Source: Salinisphaera aquimarina (lineage in GTDB: Bacteria; Pseudomonadota; Gammaproteobacteria; Nevskiales; Salinisphaeraceae). From it: DNA of 64,000 bases. The notes below the pieces were generated by a model. It did no database searches. It was not told the origin of the DNA and worked only from the letters and a program-made list of their open reading frames with translations. The position numbers and the translations under genes were made by a program. Each line of letters opens with the position of its first letter. The first letter of the stretch is position 1. The stretch covers positions 248,001-312,000 of the forward strand of contig NZ_JBHRSS010000010.1 in assembly GCF_042643355.1 (NCBI RefSeq), read 5' to 3'. Positions 1 through 9,063 of the stretch are shown here, in pieces.

Positions 1-1
1 C

Positions 2-403
2 GTGGCCCGCAGTCGCGAAGCCGGCTGCGATGCGTTTCTGCCCAAGCCCGTCGATATGAGCCGTCTGCGCGACAAGCTGGCAGCGTTATTGCATCTGCAG
101 TGGTGCCGGGCGTCATCGTCGGGTCAGGGACCGGCCGCTGTGGCGTCGACGCGGCACAGCGAGTCGGTGCCGGCCGTTGGATCGCTTCCCGCCGCGGTCA
201 CCGCACGCCTCGTGGCGGCAGTGGATACGGGCCATATGGCGGGGGTGATCGTGGTCATCGACGAACTGGAGCAGGCGTATCCGCAACTGGCGTCGAAGCT
301 GGAGGTGCTACGCCGGGCGGCGCGCCGCTACGAGTTGAACCGACTGCAGGGCCTGCTCGGTGACGCGGCGGGCACGGATTCGACCATGGGGACACAGACA
401 TGA
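2..403 (+). CDS. Hybrid sensor histidine kinase, C-terminal fragment (receiver domain end)
   Basis: Partial gene running in from the left edge; the true start is outside the window. The first ~30 residues are the end of a CheY-like receiver domain: DAFLPKPVD holds the conserved Lys-Pro of beta5, followed by the amphipathic last helix. A ~100-residue tail follows with alternating Leu/Ala helices, a pattern common at the C-terminus of hybrid kinases. It ends in an ATGA overlap with the next gene, a LuxR-type response regulator, so the two are probably a cognate pair made from one transcript. The signal sensed cannot be judged because the sensor part is missing. Kinase identity is inferred from context; the receiver end is seen directly. 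Confidence 0.7.
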   Translation: MARSREAGCDAFLPKPVDMSRLRDKLAALLHLQWCRASSSGQGPAAVASTRHSESVPAVGSLPAAVTARLVAAVDTGHMAGVIVVIDELEQAYPQLASKLEVLRRAARRYELNRLQGLLGDAAGTDSTMGTQT

Positions 404-1368
404 ATAGCGTAATGATGGCCGCCGACAGCAGCGACAGTCGAGCTCGGCTGCCGCCGATGACGCCGGTCGTCGACGACGAAGAGATTCGTGGCGTGATCCT
501 GGTGGTCGACGACCAGCCCGAGGCGCTGGCCTATATCTGCGAGGTGCTGGGCGACGACGGCTATACCGTGATCGCGGCCCTCGACGGTGCCAGCGCGCTC
601 GAGCGGGCGCGTCTGATCACGCCGGATCTGGTGCTGCTGGACGCGCGCATGCCCGAGATGGACGGCTTCGAGGTCTGTCTGCGCATGAGCGCCGACCGCG
701 CCCTGGCGGATATTCCGGTGATCTTCATGACCGGTCTCACCGAAAGCGAGCATATCGTGCACGGCTTTCGCGTCGGCGGTTCCGACTACGTCACCAAGCC
801 GGTCAAGCCGGACGAAGTACGGGTGCGCGTTCAGGCGCATCTCAAACGCGCCCGTGCCCAGCGTCAGGCCGACATGGTGGTCAACGCCGGCGGGCGCGCA
901 GCGCTGATCGCCGGTACCGACGGCCGGGTGCGCTGGCACAGTTCACGCGCCGGCTATTATCTGCAGCGCTATCTGGATACCGATGCCGCCGGCCTGCTGC
1001 CCGTGCCGCTCAGGCGCTGGCTGGGGCAGTGCGATTCGCCGTCGCGCCCCTACGAGTGCACCGACGGCCAGGCGCGGCTGTCGGTGCGCATCGCCGGGCC
1101 GGCCGGCGCGGACGGCTGGATACTGACGTTGGCCGAAGTCGACGACGATGCTTCGCTGCACGATTTCGTCGAGCGCTTCGGGCTTACGCCGCGCCAGGCC
1201 GAGGTGCTGCTCTGGGTCTCGCGTGGCAAGACCAACCGCGATATCGCCGAAATTCTCGACATGAGCCCGCGCACGGTCAACAAGCATCTCGAGCATATCT
1301 TTCCCAAGCTGGGCGTGGAGACACGCGCGGCGGCTGCGAATATCGCCCTGCAGGCGATCGCCGGTTAG
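400..1368 (+). CDS. Two-component response regulator, receiver + LuxR-type HTH
   Basis: 322-residue transcriptional regulator. The receiver domain spans about residues 30-150: acidic pair in VVDDQPE, phospho-acceptor Asp in LLDARMPEMDGF, the Thr of FMTGLTES and the Lys of YVTKPVKPDE. A linker of ~90 residues leads to a C-terminal GerE/LuxR helix-turn-helix (about 255-318) with LTPRQAEVLLWVSRGKTNRDIA and TVNKHLEHIFPKLGV. Phosphorylation by the upstream kinase (overlapping by 4 bases) is expected to control DNA binding. The 30-residue N-terminal tail before the receiver and the long linker are longer than in NarL-type regulators, and a weak PAS-like fold could sit in the linker. Target genes cannot be told from the sequence. 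Confidence 0.9.
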   Translation: MNSVMMAADSSDSRARLPPMTPVVDDEEIRGVILVVDDQPEALAYICEVLGDDGYTVIAALDGASALERARLITPDLVLLDARMPEMDGFEVCLRMSADRALADIPVIFMTGLTESEHIVHGFRVGGSDYVTKPVKPDEVRVRVQAHLKRARAQRQADMVVNAGGRAALIAGTDGRVRWHSSRAGYYLQRYLDTDAAGLLPVPLRRWLGQCDSPSRPYECTDGQARLSVRIAGPAGADGWILTLAEVDDDASLHDFVERFGLTPRQAEVLLWVSRGKTNRDIAEILDMSPRTVNKHLEHIFPKLGVETRAAAANIALQAIAG

Positions 1369-1384
1369 CCCGGTCGCGTGCCGC

Positions 1385-1858
1385 TCAGGCCGGCCGGCGG
1401 TCGGTCCAGCGCAGCCAGCGGCGGATCACGCGGACGCTGATCCACAGCGTGGCCAGCAGCCAGCCGGCGCTGGTGACGAATACCGCGAACATCAGCTGGC
1501 CGATACCCAGCTGCGGCCAGGCGGCGGCCAGCGTCTCCGCCGGATGGGGCGCATAGGCCAGCGTGTTGAGTACGGTCATCGCGCTGTTGTAGAGCGTTGG
1601 CAACACCAACAGGGGCGCGATCAGCACGAGCAGAAGCACCACGCACGACAGCGCGTGATGGCGGGCCAGCCAGCGGTGATGCGAGTGTGCGATCGGGTTG
1701 TGGCCGCCCGCGGCGAACCAGTGCAGCAGCGCGAACACCAGCATCAGGGGCATCAGCAGCACACCCACGCCGATCCAGAGCGCGGCGGCGGTGGCGCCCG
1801 CCACCAGATAGCCGACGGTGATGCCGGGCGCAACGACACGGGCGGCGACTGTACTCAA
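1385..1858 (-). CDS. Small integral membrane protein (TTG start, overlaps upstream gene)
   Basis: 157 residues from a TTG that overlaps the stop of the preceding gene as TTGA (1858-1855); this is the only start that makes the reading frame begin where membrane-protein sequence begins. Three strongly hydrophobic segments are visible, including PLMLVFALLHWF, SCVVLLLVLIAPLLVLPTLY and LMFAVFVTSAGWLLATLWI. The motif SHHRWLARHHA in the middle recalls the FTHHRWLMRTFWF segment of its upstream neighbour, so the two are probably paralogues of one family encoded together. Function unknown. The start codon is inferred from coupling; the shared motif is seen directly. Confidence 0.6.
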   Translation of the reverse strand: MSTVAARVVAPGITVGYLVAGATAAALWIGVGVLLMPLMLVFALLHWFAAGGHNPIAHSHHRWLARHHALSCVVLLLVLIAPLLVLPTLYNSAMTVLNTLAYAPHPAETLAAAWPQLGIGQLMFAVFVTSAGWLLATLWISVRVIRRWLRWTDRRPA

Positions 1859-2214
1859 GAGGTCGGCCCGGGCATGGGGCGGCGCTCCGCGTAGGCGAGC
1901 GCGCCGCGGATCACGCGGTAGAGACACCATATCCAGAGCACGGCAAAACCGATCAGACCGATGACGACCGTGGCCAGCACGGTGCAGACCAGCGACCACA
2001 GCAGGCCGAACCAGAACGTACGCATGAGCCAGCGATGGTGGGTGAACGCCACGCCGTCGCGGCAGTCGCGCAGTTTGACGTGGTTGATGATCACCCCGGC
2101 GACCGCCGTGATCGCGGTGAAGAATCCAAGCCCGTAGAGCACGTAGGTCACGAGCAGCACGTTGCGCTCGACTTCGTCTCGGGTCACGGGCGTGTGGTCG
2201 GGTTCGTATGCCAT
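1855..2214 (-). CDS. DUF4870-like membrane protein
   Basis: 119 residues with two to three membrane segments (TYVLYGLGFFTAITAVAGVI; FWFGLLWSLVCTVLATVVIGL). The internal sequence INHVKLRD...THHRWLMRTFWF matches the pattern of small gammaproteobacterial membrane proteins grouped near DUF4870, where a re-entrant charged loop lies between the helices. The ATG at 2214 is preferred over an in-frame TTG at 2232. Its stop is shared with the TTG start of the next gene, so the two are likely translated together. Role unknown; it diverges from the glutathione-transferase-like gene at 2311. Confidence 0.7.
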   Translation of the reverse strand: MAYEPDHTPVTRDEVERNVLLVTYVLYGLGFFTAITAVAGVIINHVKLRDCRDGVAFTHHRWLMRTFWFGLLWSLVCTVLATVVIGLIGFAVLWIWCLYRVIRGALAYAERRPMPGPTS

Positions 2215-2310
2215 GGCTGTATCGCGTCGCAAGGGAATGGTGGGCCGGGAACAGGGGCCGTGGTTTGCTAGACTCGCCAGCTATCGGGTTGTTCAACCGG
2301 CCAGGAATTC

Positions 2311-2964
2311 ATGCTTCAGCTTTTCACCCACCATCGCAGCGTTTCCGCGCATCGCGTGCGGATCGCCCTCAACTACAAGGGCGTCTCCTACAAGTCGATC
2401 TTCACCGACATGGATCACGCCCGGGGTGATCGGCTGAGCTATCTCAACGTCAACCCGCAGGGGCTGATTCCCGCCCTGTGGGCAGAAGACGATCTGGTCA
2501 TTTCGCAATCGTCCGCCATTCTAGAATATCTGGAAGAACGCTATCCTGAACGGCCGCTGCTGCACGGCGATATCGCCGAACGCGCGCGTATCCGTTCGTT
2601 CGCGCAGATCGCGATTGCGGACACCCACCCATTGAACAACCTGCGCGTGCTGCGCTATCTGCGCGACAGCATGAACGTCGCCTATGAGCAGCGCCGGGAA
2701 TGGTTCGAGCACTGGATCCGCAAGGCTTTCGGGCCGATGGAATCGATTCTGGCCGAGCATGCGCGCGAGCACGACGACTACAGCTACTGCTTCACCCAAA
2801 AGCCGAGTCTGGCGGACGTGTGTCTGGTACCGCAGGTGTCGATGGCGGCGCGCTACGACGTCGATCTGAGCGCTTATCCGACCATCCGTCGGGTCTATCG
2901 CGCCTGCATGACCCTCGCCGCTTTTCAGGCCGCCGATCCGGACACCCAGCCGGATACGCGCTGA
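2311..2964 (+). CDS. maiA: Maleylacetoacetate isomerase / zeta-class glutathione S-transferase
   Basis: 217 residues, the normal length for zeta-class GSTs. N-terminal thioredoxin-like domain (1-80): the glutathione-activating loop reads HHRSVSAHRVRIAL, and NPQGLIPAL and ISQSSAILEYLEERYP form the glutathione-binding site. The C-terminal helical domain carries HPLNNLRVL, diagnostic of the maleylacetoacetate isomerase branch. The enzyme isomerises maleylacetoacetate to fumarylacetoacetate in tyrosine/homogentisate breakdown. The ATG follows AGGAATTC. No other homogentisate genes are adjacent, so a general maleylpyruvate/GST role is possible. The first serine of the usual SSxS motif is changed (RSVS), but the catalytic-loop serines remain. 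Confidence 0.8.
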   Translation: MLQLFTHHRSVSAHRVRIALNYKGVSYKSIFTDMDHARGDRLSYLNVNPQGLIPALWAEDDLVISQSSAILEYLEERYPERPLLHGDIAERARIRSFAQIAIADTHPLNNLRVLRYLRDSMNVAYEQRREWFEHWIRKAFGPMESILAEHAREHDDYSYCFTQKPSLADVCLVPQVSMAARYDVDLSAYPTIRRVYRACMTLAAFQAADPDTQPDTR

Positions 2965-3080
2965 CGCGAGCGCGATCGCCGGCGCCGTTTTCGCGACCGG
3001 CGCGTTCCTGCTGCTTGTTCTTGTCATCGACCCGGCGCTAGTGTGGCTGCTAGGCCAACCGCTGAATACAAGGGCAGGCA

Positions 3081-6000
3081 ATGAACAAGACAGTCACGAT
3101 CGTTGCAGATGTGAGGGCCCGGGCCGCCGCCTACGACGGTGAAGACAAGGCCCTGCTACTGGACTTCGTCGATGCCTGCTTCGACGGCGTGCTCGACGGC
3201 GCACTGGCGGCGCGTTCGCCGGCGGCTCTGTTCGCCGCTGTCTGCGACGAGTTCGAGCTGATTCGCGAGCCGCGCACGCGCGGCCATGCCCGGGCCACGG
3301 TGCAGCCGCTGGATGGCAGCGAAGGCCGTTGCGACATGGCGCTGATCTCCATCGCCGACGACATGCCGTTTCTGGTGGATACGGTAGGCATGGCGGTGCG
3401 CGACACCGGCGCGCAGATCGACTGGATGATGCACCCGGTGGTGCGCGTGAGCCGCGACGGCGACGGCCGCGTCAAGGCGATCCGAAGCGCCTCGGAAACC
3501 ACCGACCACGGCGACGAGGAATCGCTGATCCGGCTGGAATTCGCCGCCGCCGCCGGCACCGACGGCGAGGCGTTGATTGCGCGGGTCGAATCCAATCTGC
3601 AGGATCTGGCGCGGGTGGTCTCCGACTGGCAGCCGATGCGGCGCCAACTCCAGCGCGTGGTCTCCGATCTGGATACGGTGCCTACCGGTGTGTCGGCCGA
3701 TGAATGTGCCGAGACACAGGCATTTCTGCGCTGGCTCGCCGACGATCATTTCACCCTGCTGGGCTATCGCTGTCGTCAGGTCACCGAAGGTGAAGACGGC
3801 GAAGAGATCATGGTCGACAGCCCCGGTACCAGCCTGGGCCTGCTGCGCGAGGATCGGCCGGATATCGACCCCGACGGTTATGTCGCGCCCGCCGCGTCGA
3901 TGGACAAGTACACCCAGTCGTCGCGCGTGCTGGTGGTGACCAAGGCCAACATGAAAGCCTGGATTCATCACGCCGAGACCATGGATGTGATTGCGATCAA
4001 GCGCCTGGACGATATCGGCAACGTGATCGGCGCGCATCGCTTCCTCGGCCTGTTCTCGGGCGAAGCCTATGCCATGAGTCCGCGCCAGATTCCGTTGCTG
4101 CGCCAGAAGGTGCGCGACGTGATGTCGCGCTCGGCGCTGCGGCCGCGTTCGCACACGGCCAAGAGCCTGCGCTATATCCTGGAAACCTTTCCCCGCGACG
4201 AACTGTTCCAGTCCTCCGAGGACGAACTCTATACCGTGGTCATGGGCGTGCTCGGCATGCGCGAAACGGAGCGCCTGCGCCTGTTCCTGCGCCGCGATCG
4301 CTACGATCGCTTCTATTCCTGCCTGGTCTACATGCCACGCGAGCGCTACACCCTCGAGCTGCGTGACCAGATTCAGGGTGAACTCGAGCGCCGGCTCGAT
4401 GGCCGCACGCATGAGTTCGACGCCCAGTTCCTGCGCAGCGATCTGGTGCGGGTGTACTACCAAATCGTGGTGGAAGCCAGCAGTGAACTGACCCGGGATA
4501 CGGCAACCCTCGAAGCGGAGCTGATCGCCGCGACCCGCGCCTGGCCGGACCGCTTTGCCAAGGCCGCGGATGCCGCGGGCACGCTCATGCCGGCCTATGC
4601 GCGAGCTTTCGATATCGGCTATCGCGAACGCTTCGACGGCGCCGAGGCGGTGGCCGATGCGCAGCTGCTGGCTACGCTCGAGGATGACGCGCCGCCGGTA
4701 CTGCGCGTGATCGGTGTGGTCGGCGACAACGTACGCCTCAAACTCTACGGCAGCGGCGCCGAGATGCCGCTGTCGACGGTGCTGCCGATTCTCGAGAATT
4801 TCGGTCTGTCGGTGCACACCCAGTGGCCCTACGAGATTCAGCGCGGCGGTCATGCGCCGCAATGGATTCATGAATTCGAGGCCGAGCATCCCCAGGCGGC
4901 CGTGCTGGACGCCTCGGCTAGCGCCAGCCCCGGCCAGGATGTCGCGGTGGCCGAGGCCATCGCCGAGGCGTTTGCCGATATCGTGAGCGCGCGCGCCGAG
5001 GATGACAGCCTCAACCGGCTGATCATCACGGCCGGGTTTTCGCCGCGCCAGGTGGTGCTGGTACGCACGATCACCCGTTATCTGGTGCAGACGGACCTGC
5101 CGTATTCGCCGGCCTATGTCGAAGCCCAGCTCACCGCGCACGCCGATCTGGTCGCGCAGCTGGTGGCGCTGTTCGAGCGCCGTTTCAACCCGGCCAACGC
5201 CAATGCCGACGGCGCCGGAGTCGAGGACATGAGCCTGCAGGGCGATATCGACGCCGCTCTCGACGCGGTGGCGAGTCTGGACGCCGACCGGATCCTGCGT
5301 GCGTTCCACGGTGTGGTGACCGCGGCCTTGCGAACCAATTATTTTCAGCACGTTACGCAGGCCGCGGACACGGCCGACGACACGCCGCGTTTCAAGTCCT
5401 ATGTGAGCATCAAGCTCGACCCCACCCGTATGCCGGAGTTGCCGCGGCCGCTGCCCATGTTCGAGGCGTTCGTCTACGCGCCCGAGGTCGAGGGCGTGCA
5501 TCTCAGGGGCGGTCGCGTGGCCCGCGGCGGCCTGCGCTGGTCCGACCGGCGCGAGGATTTCCGTACCGAAGTGCTGGGCCTGATGAAAGCGCAGATGGTC
5601 AAGAACGCGGTCATCGTGCCGGTCGGAGCGAAGGGCGGCTTCGTGGTCAAGAACGCGCCTGCCGACGAATCCCGCGAGGCGCGCCAGGCGCGTGGCATTG
5701 CCTGCTACAAGACCTTCATCCGCGGTCTGCTGGATATCACCGACAACCGTGTCGGCGAGACCATCGAACATCCGCCGGAGGTGGTTCGTTTCGACGAGGA
5801 CGATCCGTATCTGGTGGTCGCCGCCGACAAGGGCACGGCGACGTTCTCGGATATCGCCAACGGTATTTCCCAGGAATACGGGTTCTGGCTCGATGATGCC
5901 TTCGCCTCCGGCGGCTCGGCCGGCTATGACCACAAGATCATGGGGATCACCGCGCGTGGTGCCTGGGAAGGCGTCAAGCGGCATTTCCGCGAGATCGGCC

Positions 6001-7931
6001 GCGATATCCAGAGCGAGCCGTTCACGGTGGTCGGCATCGGCGACATGGCAGGCGATGTGTTCGGCAACGGTATGCTGCTATCCGAGCATATTCAGCTGCT
6101 CGCGGCCTTCAATCACATGCATATCTTCATCGATCCGAACCCGGACCCAGCGGTGAGCTTTGCCGAGCGCAAGCGCCTGTTCGAGCTGCCGCGCTCGTCC
6201 TGGACCGACTACGACGAGTCGCTGATCTCGGCGGGTGGCGGCCTCTACGAGCGCAGCGCCAAGATCATCGACCTTTCGGACGCCGCGCGTGCCGCACTCG
6301 GTATCGAGGCACGCCGGCTGGCACCGGCGGCGCTCATCCACCAGATCCTGCGGGCGCCCGTCGATCTGCTTTGGAACGGCGGGATCGGTACCTACGTCAA
6401 GGCACGCGCCGAATCGCATGCCCAGGTCGGCGATCGCGCCAACGACGGCCTGCGCGTGGACGGGCGCGATCTGCGTTGCAAGGTGGTCGGCGAAGGCGGC
6501 AACCTGGGTCTGACCCAGGCCGGGCGCGTCGAATACGCGCTTGCCGGGGGGCGTATCAATACCGATGCCATCGACAACTCCGGCGGTGTCGACTCGTCCG
6601 ATCTCGAGGTCAACATCAAGATAGCGCTGGGCACGGTCGAGGTCGCCGGTGCGCTCACGCGCGAGGACCGCAACGCGCTGCTTGAACAGATGACGCCCGA
6701 GGTCATCGAACTGGTGCTGGCGACCAACTATCTTCAGACCCAGCAGATCAGCCTGATGGAAAGCGATGCCGTGGCACGCCTGGAGGAACAGGTCAGCTTC
6801 ATCCGTTCGCTGGAGCGCGATGGCTGGCTGGACCGGCGGCTGGAGCGCCTGCCCGACGACGAAGCTGTGGAGGAGCGCCTGCGCAGCCGGCAGGGCCTGA
6901 CGCGTCCGGAACTGGCGGTGCTGATCTCGTACATGAAGATCGCACTGGCCGACTCGGTGCTCACGGGCACACTGCCGGACGACCCCTATCTGGAAGGAGT
7001 GCTGGAAGCCGGTTTCCCGTCGGCGCTGTCCGCGCGCTTCCCGGACGCGGTGGCCGGACACCGACTCAAGCGCGAACTGATCACCACGCTGTTGACCAAT
7101 CAGATGGTCGACCGGCTCGGCATCACCACCGCGCATCGCTTGCCCGCCGGTTTCGGCGCGCGTATGGACGCCGCCGTGCGTGCCTATGTGCTGGCCGATA
7201 CATGGCTCGGCGGCGAAGCATTGTTCAGCGAGATCGACGCGCTCGACAACGTCATTTCGAGCGAGGCGCAGTACGATCTGCACAAGATCGTCACCGCGCT
7301 GTTGAAACATGCGATGAGCTGGCTGCTGGGCACGCCGACGATCGACGGCGATCTGGCCACTCTGGTCGCGCGTTATCAGGATTCGGCGCGCCGTCTGCTG
7401 GCGGAATTACCGAGCTATCTTGCCGGCGCCTACGCCGAGCGCTGGCAGGCCGAGAAGCAGCGTTGGGTCGCGGCCGGCCTCGACGAGACGCTGGCCGATC
7501 GGATCGCCTGTGCCGACGCGGGCGGCGGCATCATGGACATCGTGTGTCTCGCCGAGGCCCACGATCGCGACGTGTTCGAGGTTGCAGGTATCTACTTCGC
7601 GCTCGGCACGGAACTGGGCGTGGTCTGGCTGCAGGACGCCATCCACGGCCTGCCTGCGGACGGTCGCTGGGCGGCACTGGCGCGGGCCAGCCTGCGCGGT
7701 GACAGCTACCGTATCCATGAACAGATCGTGGCCCAGGTGCTCGACGTGCCTGGCGACGATCCATTGGCCGAATGGCGCGCTGCGCACGAACGTACGCTCG
7801 CCTTTATCGGCGCGCGCATGGACGAGTTGCGCGGTATCGAACAACCCGGTCACGAGCATCTGACCGTGGCGGTGCGCGACATGTCGCGGCTGGCCACGGC
7901 CCGGCCGACGACCCTGGGCGGCGCGGCCTGA
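3081..7931 (+). CDS. gdhB: NAD-dependent glutamate dehydrogenase, 180-kDa class
   Basis: 1616 residues, as expected for the large L-GDH class (GDH_180) that oxidises glutamate to 2-oxoglutarate with NAD+. Long N-terminal regulatory ACT-like regions precede the catalytic core. The core shows GGRVARGGLRWSDRREDFRTE, the lysine of VGAKGGFVVK, and the dinucleotide-binding stretch VVGIGDMAGDVFGNGM with FIDPNPD. VVGEGGNLGLTQAGR and NSGGVDSSDLEVN complete the C-terminal dehydrogenase part. It stands alone, with 116 bases of leader before it. The divergent-end neighbour (7939-8949, minus) is an AraC protein of the arginine/ornithine-regulator type, which would suit glutamate catabolism, though this link is inference. 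A long antisense open frame over this gene is a composition artefact. Confidence 0.95.
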   Translation: MNKTVTIVADVRARAAAYDGEDKALLLDFVDACFDGVLDGALAARSPAALFAAVCDEFELIREPRTRGHARATVQPLDGSEGRCDMALISIADDMPFLVDTVGMAVRDTGAQIDWMMHPVVRVSRDGDGRVKAIRSASETTDHGDEESLIRLEFAAAAGTDGEALIARVESNLQDLARVVSDWQPMRRQLQRVVSDLDTVPTGVSADECAETQAFLRWLADDHFTLLGYRCRQVTEGEDGEEIMVDSPGTSLGLLREDRPDIDPDGYVAPAASMDKYTQSSRVLVVTKANMKAWIHHAETMDVIAIKRLDDIGNVIGAHRFLGLFSGEAYAMSPRQIPLLRQKVRDVMSRSALRPRSHTAKSLRYILETFPRDELFQSSEDELYTVVMGVLGMRETERLRLFLRRDRYDRFYSCLVYMPRERYTLELRDQIQGELERRLDGRTHEFDAQFLRSDLVRVYYQIVVEASSELTRDTATLEAELIAATRAWPDRFAKAADAAGTLMPAYARAFDIGYRERFDGAEAVADAQLLATLEDDAPPVLRVIGVVGDNVRLKLYGSGAEMPLSTVLPILENFGLSVHTQWPYEIQRGGHAPQWIHEFEAEHPQAAVLDASASASPGQDVAVAEAIAEAFADIVSARAEDDSLNRLIITAGFSPRQVVLVRTITRYLVQTDLPYSPAYVEAQLTAHADLVAQLVALFERRFNPANANADGAGVEDMSLQGDIDAALDAVASLDADRILRAFHGVVTAALRTNYFQHVTQAADTADDTPRFKSYVSIKLDPTRMPELPRPLPMFEAFVYAPEVEGVHLRGGRVARGGLRWSDRREDFRTEVLGLMKAQMVKNAVIVPVGAKGGFVVKNAPADESREARQARGIACYKTFIRGLLDITDNRVGETIEHPPEVVRFDEDDPYLVVAADKGTATFSDIANGISQEYGFWLDDAFASGGSAGYDHKIMGITARGAWEGVKRHFREIGRDIQSEPFTVVGIGDMAGDVFGNGMLLSEHIQLLAAFNHMHIFIDPNPDPAVSFAERKRLFELPRSSWTDYDESLISAGGGLYERSAKIIDLSDAARAALGIEARRLAPAALIHQILRAPVDLLWNGGIGTYVKARAESHAQVGDRANDGLRVDGRDLRCKVVGEGGNLGLTQAGRVEYALAGGRINTDAIDNSGGVDSSDLEVNIKIALGTVEVAGALTREDRNALLEQMTPEVIELVLATNYLQTQQISLMESDAVARLEEQVSFIRSLERDGWLDRRLERLPDDEAVEERLRSRQGLTRPELAVLISYMKIALADSVLTGTLPDDPYLEGVLEAGFPSALSARFPDAVAGHRLKRELITTLLTNQMVDRLGITTAHRLPAGFGARMDAAVRAYVLADTWLGGEALFSEIDALDNVISSEAQYDLHKIVTALLKHAMSWLLGTPTIDGDLATLVARYQDSARRLLAELPSYLAGAYAERWQAEKQRWVAAGLDETLADRIACADAGGGIMDIVCLAEAHDRDVFEVAGIYFALGTELGVVWLQDAIHGLPADGRWAALARASLRGDSYRIHEQIVAQVLDVPGDDPLAEWRAAHERTLAFIGARMDELRGIEQPGHEHLTVAVRDMSRLATARPTTLGGAA

Positions 7932-7938
7932 CGCGGTT

Positions 7939-8949
7939 TCAGCCGCAACCATCCGGCCGGCCCAGCCGATGCCGCCAGGCCATGGGCGTGCAGCCGTGCC
8001 AGCGCCGGAAGGCGCGCTGAAACGCACTCTGCTCGGAAAAACCGAGCCGTATGCTTACCGCGCCGATCGACAGGGCGGGGTCGGCCAGATACCGCGTGGC
8101 CAGCGCGCGCCGGACCCGATCCAGGCATTGACGGAAATTCGTGCCGCCGGCCTGCAGACGATGCTGGAGCGTGCGTTCGCTCAGATCGAGCGCCGCCGCG
8201 GCGCGGGCGAGATCGGCGCTGCCATGGGCCAGCCGACCGGCGAGCCAGCGCTCGAGCGCGTGCACGACATCCTGCGCGGCCTCGCTCTGCTCGTGTCGAG
8301 CCACCCGGGCTTCGAGCGTAGCGGCCAGTTCGGCGTCCGGCGCCCGCAGCGGCTGGTCGAGCAGGTCGGCATCGAATTGCAACGTGCTGGTGGCCCGGGA
8401 GAAGTCGACCGGGCATTTGAATAACGCTCCATAGATCGCCGGATCACCCTGGGCACGATGGGCAAACGTCACCCGCAGCGGCGCATGCGCCTGCCCGCTC
8501 GCCCAGCGGGCGAAACAGACCCATGCAGCAAAGGCCTCCTCGACGAGCGCGGGCATGGCCACATCGCTGCGCCATATCAGTTCGACATGCTTTGGCCGCT
8601 GCACCAACTCGCCGTGGCCGACCGAGTTCACCAGATGCGCGAAACGCGCCTGTACCGCCAATGCTTCGCCCAGATTGGCGCCGTGGCCGAGTAGCAGGCC
8701 CAGCGTCCCCCAGCGCTGCGGTCGTGCCGCCATGCCGAACTCCAGTCCCAGCAACGGGTTCTGGCTGGCCTCGATGCCGGCGCGCAACAGGGCGATATAA
8801 CGGCTTGCGTCGGCGCGCCGCTCGGGATAGGCCAGAGCGGCCATGGCCACGCCGGCGTCATGCGCCAGCCGGCTACGGTCGAGTCCTTGCGCGCCCAGGT
8901 AATCGAGCAGCGCGCGCAGCATGGAGTGGGCGACGGTGGCATGGGGCAT
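7939..8949 (-). CDS. AraC-family transcriptional regulator (OruR/ArgR-like)
   Basis: 336 residues. An N-terminal ligand-sensing region (about 15-205, Arabinose_bd type) contains NPLLGLEFGMAARPQRWGTLG, typical of regulators such as ornithine-utilisation OruR. The C-terminal AraC DNA-binding domain (about 235-330) has two helix-turn-helices, one in LARAAAALDLSERTLQHRL and the other in SIGAVSIRLGFSEQSAFQRAFRRW. It is tail-to-tail with the glutamate dehydrogenase and divergent from the flavoprotein gene at 9064 (114 bases between), so it may regulate either. The divergent arrangement favours the flavoprotein-glpD-kinase operon. Confidence 0.88.
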   Translation of the reverse strand: MPHATVAHSMLRALLDYLGAQGLDRSRLAHDAGVAMAALAYPERRADASRYIALLRAGIEASQNPLLGLEFGMAARPQRWGTLGLLLGHGANLGEALAVQARFAHLVNSVGHGELVQRPKHVELIWRSDVAMPALVEEAFAAWVCFARWASGQAHAPLRVTFAHRAQGDPAIYGALFKCPVDFSRATSTLQFDADLLDQPLRAPDAELAATLEARVARHEQSEAAQDVVHALERWLAGRLAHGSADLARAAAALDLSERTLQHRLQAGGTNFRQCLDRVRRALATRYLADPALSIGAVSIRLGFSEQSAFQRAFRRWHGCTPMAWRHRLGRPDGCG

Positions 8950-9063
8950 GGCAGCGGCTATTGCGCCCGGTGTTGCGCGTCAAGTCAATTTTTGTGACCC
9001 GAGCATCGTTTAGCCTCGCTCGAAGAACAGACGGCCGGCTCGCGGGAGCCAAGAGGACGAACG

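Noticed and set aside
3156..5984. Very long antisense open frame over the glutamate dehydrogenase gene
   Set aside because: In GC-rich DNA the complement of a real gene often lacks stops; the protein is full of His/Arg/Gly with no domain, while the sense frame has clear catalytic motifs.
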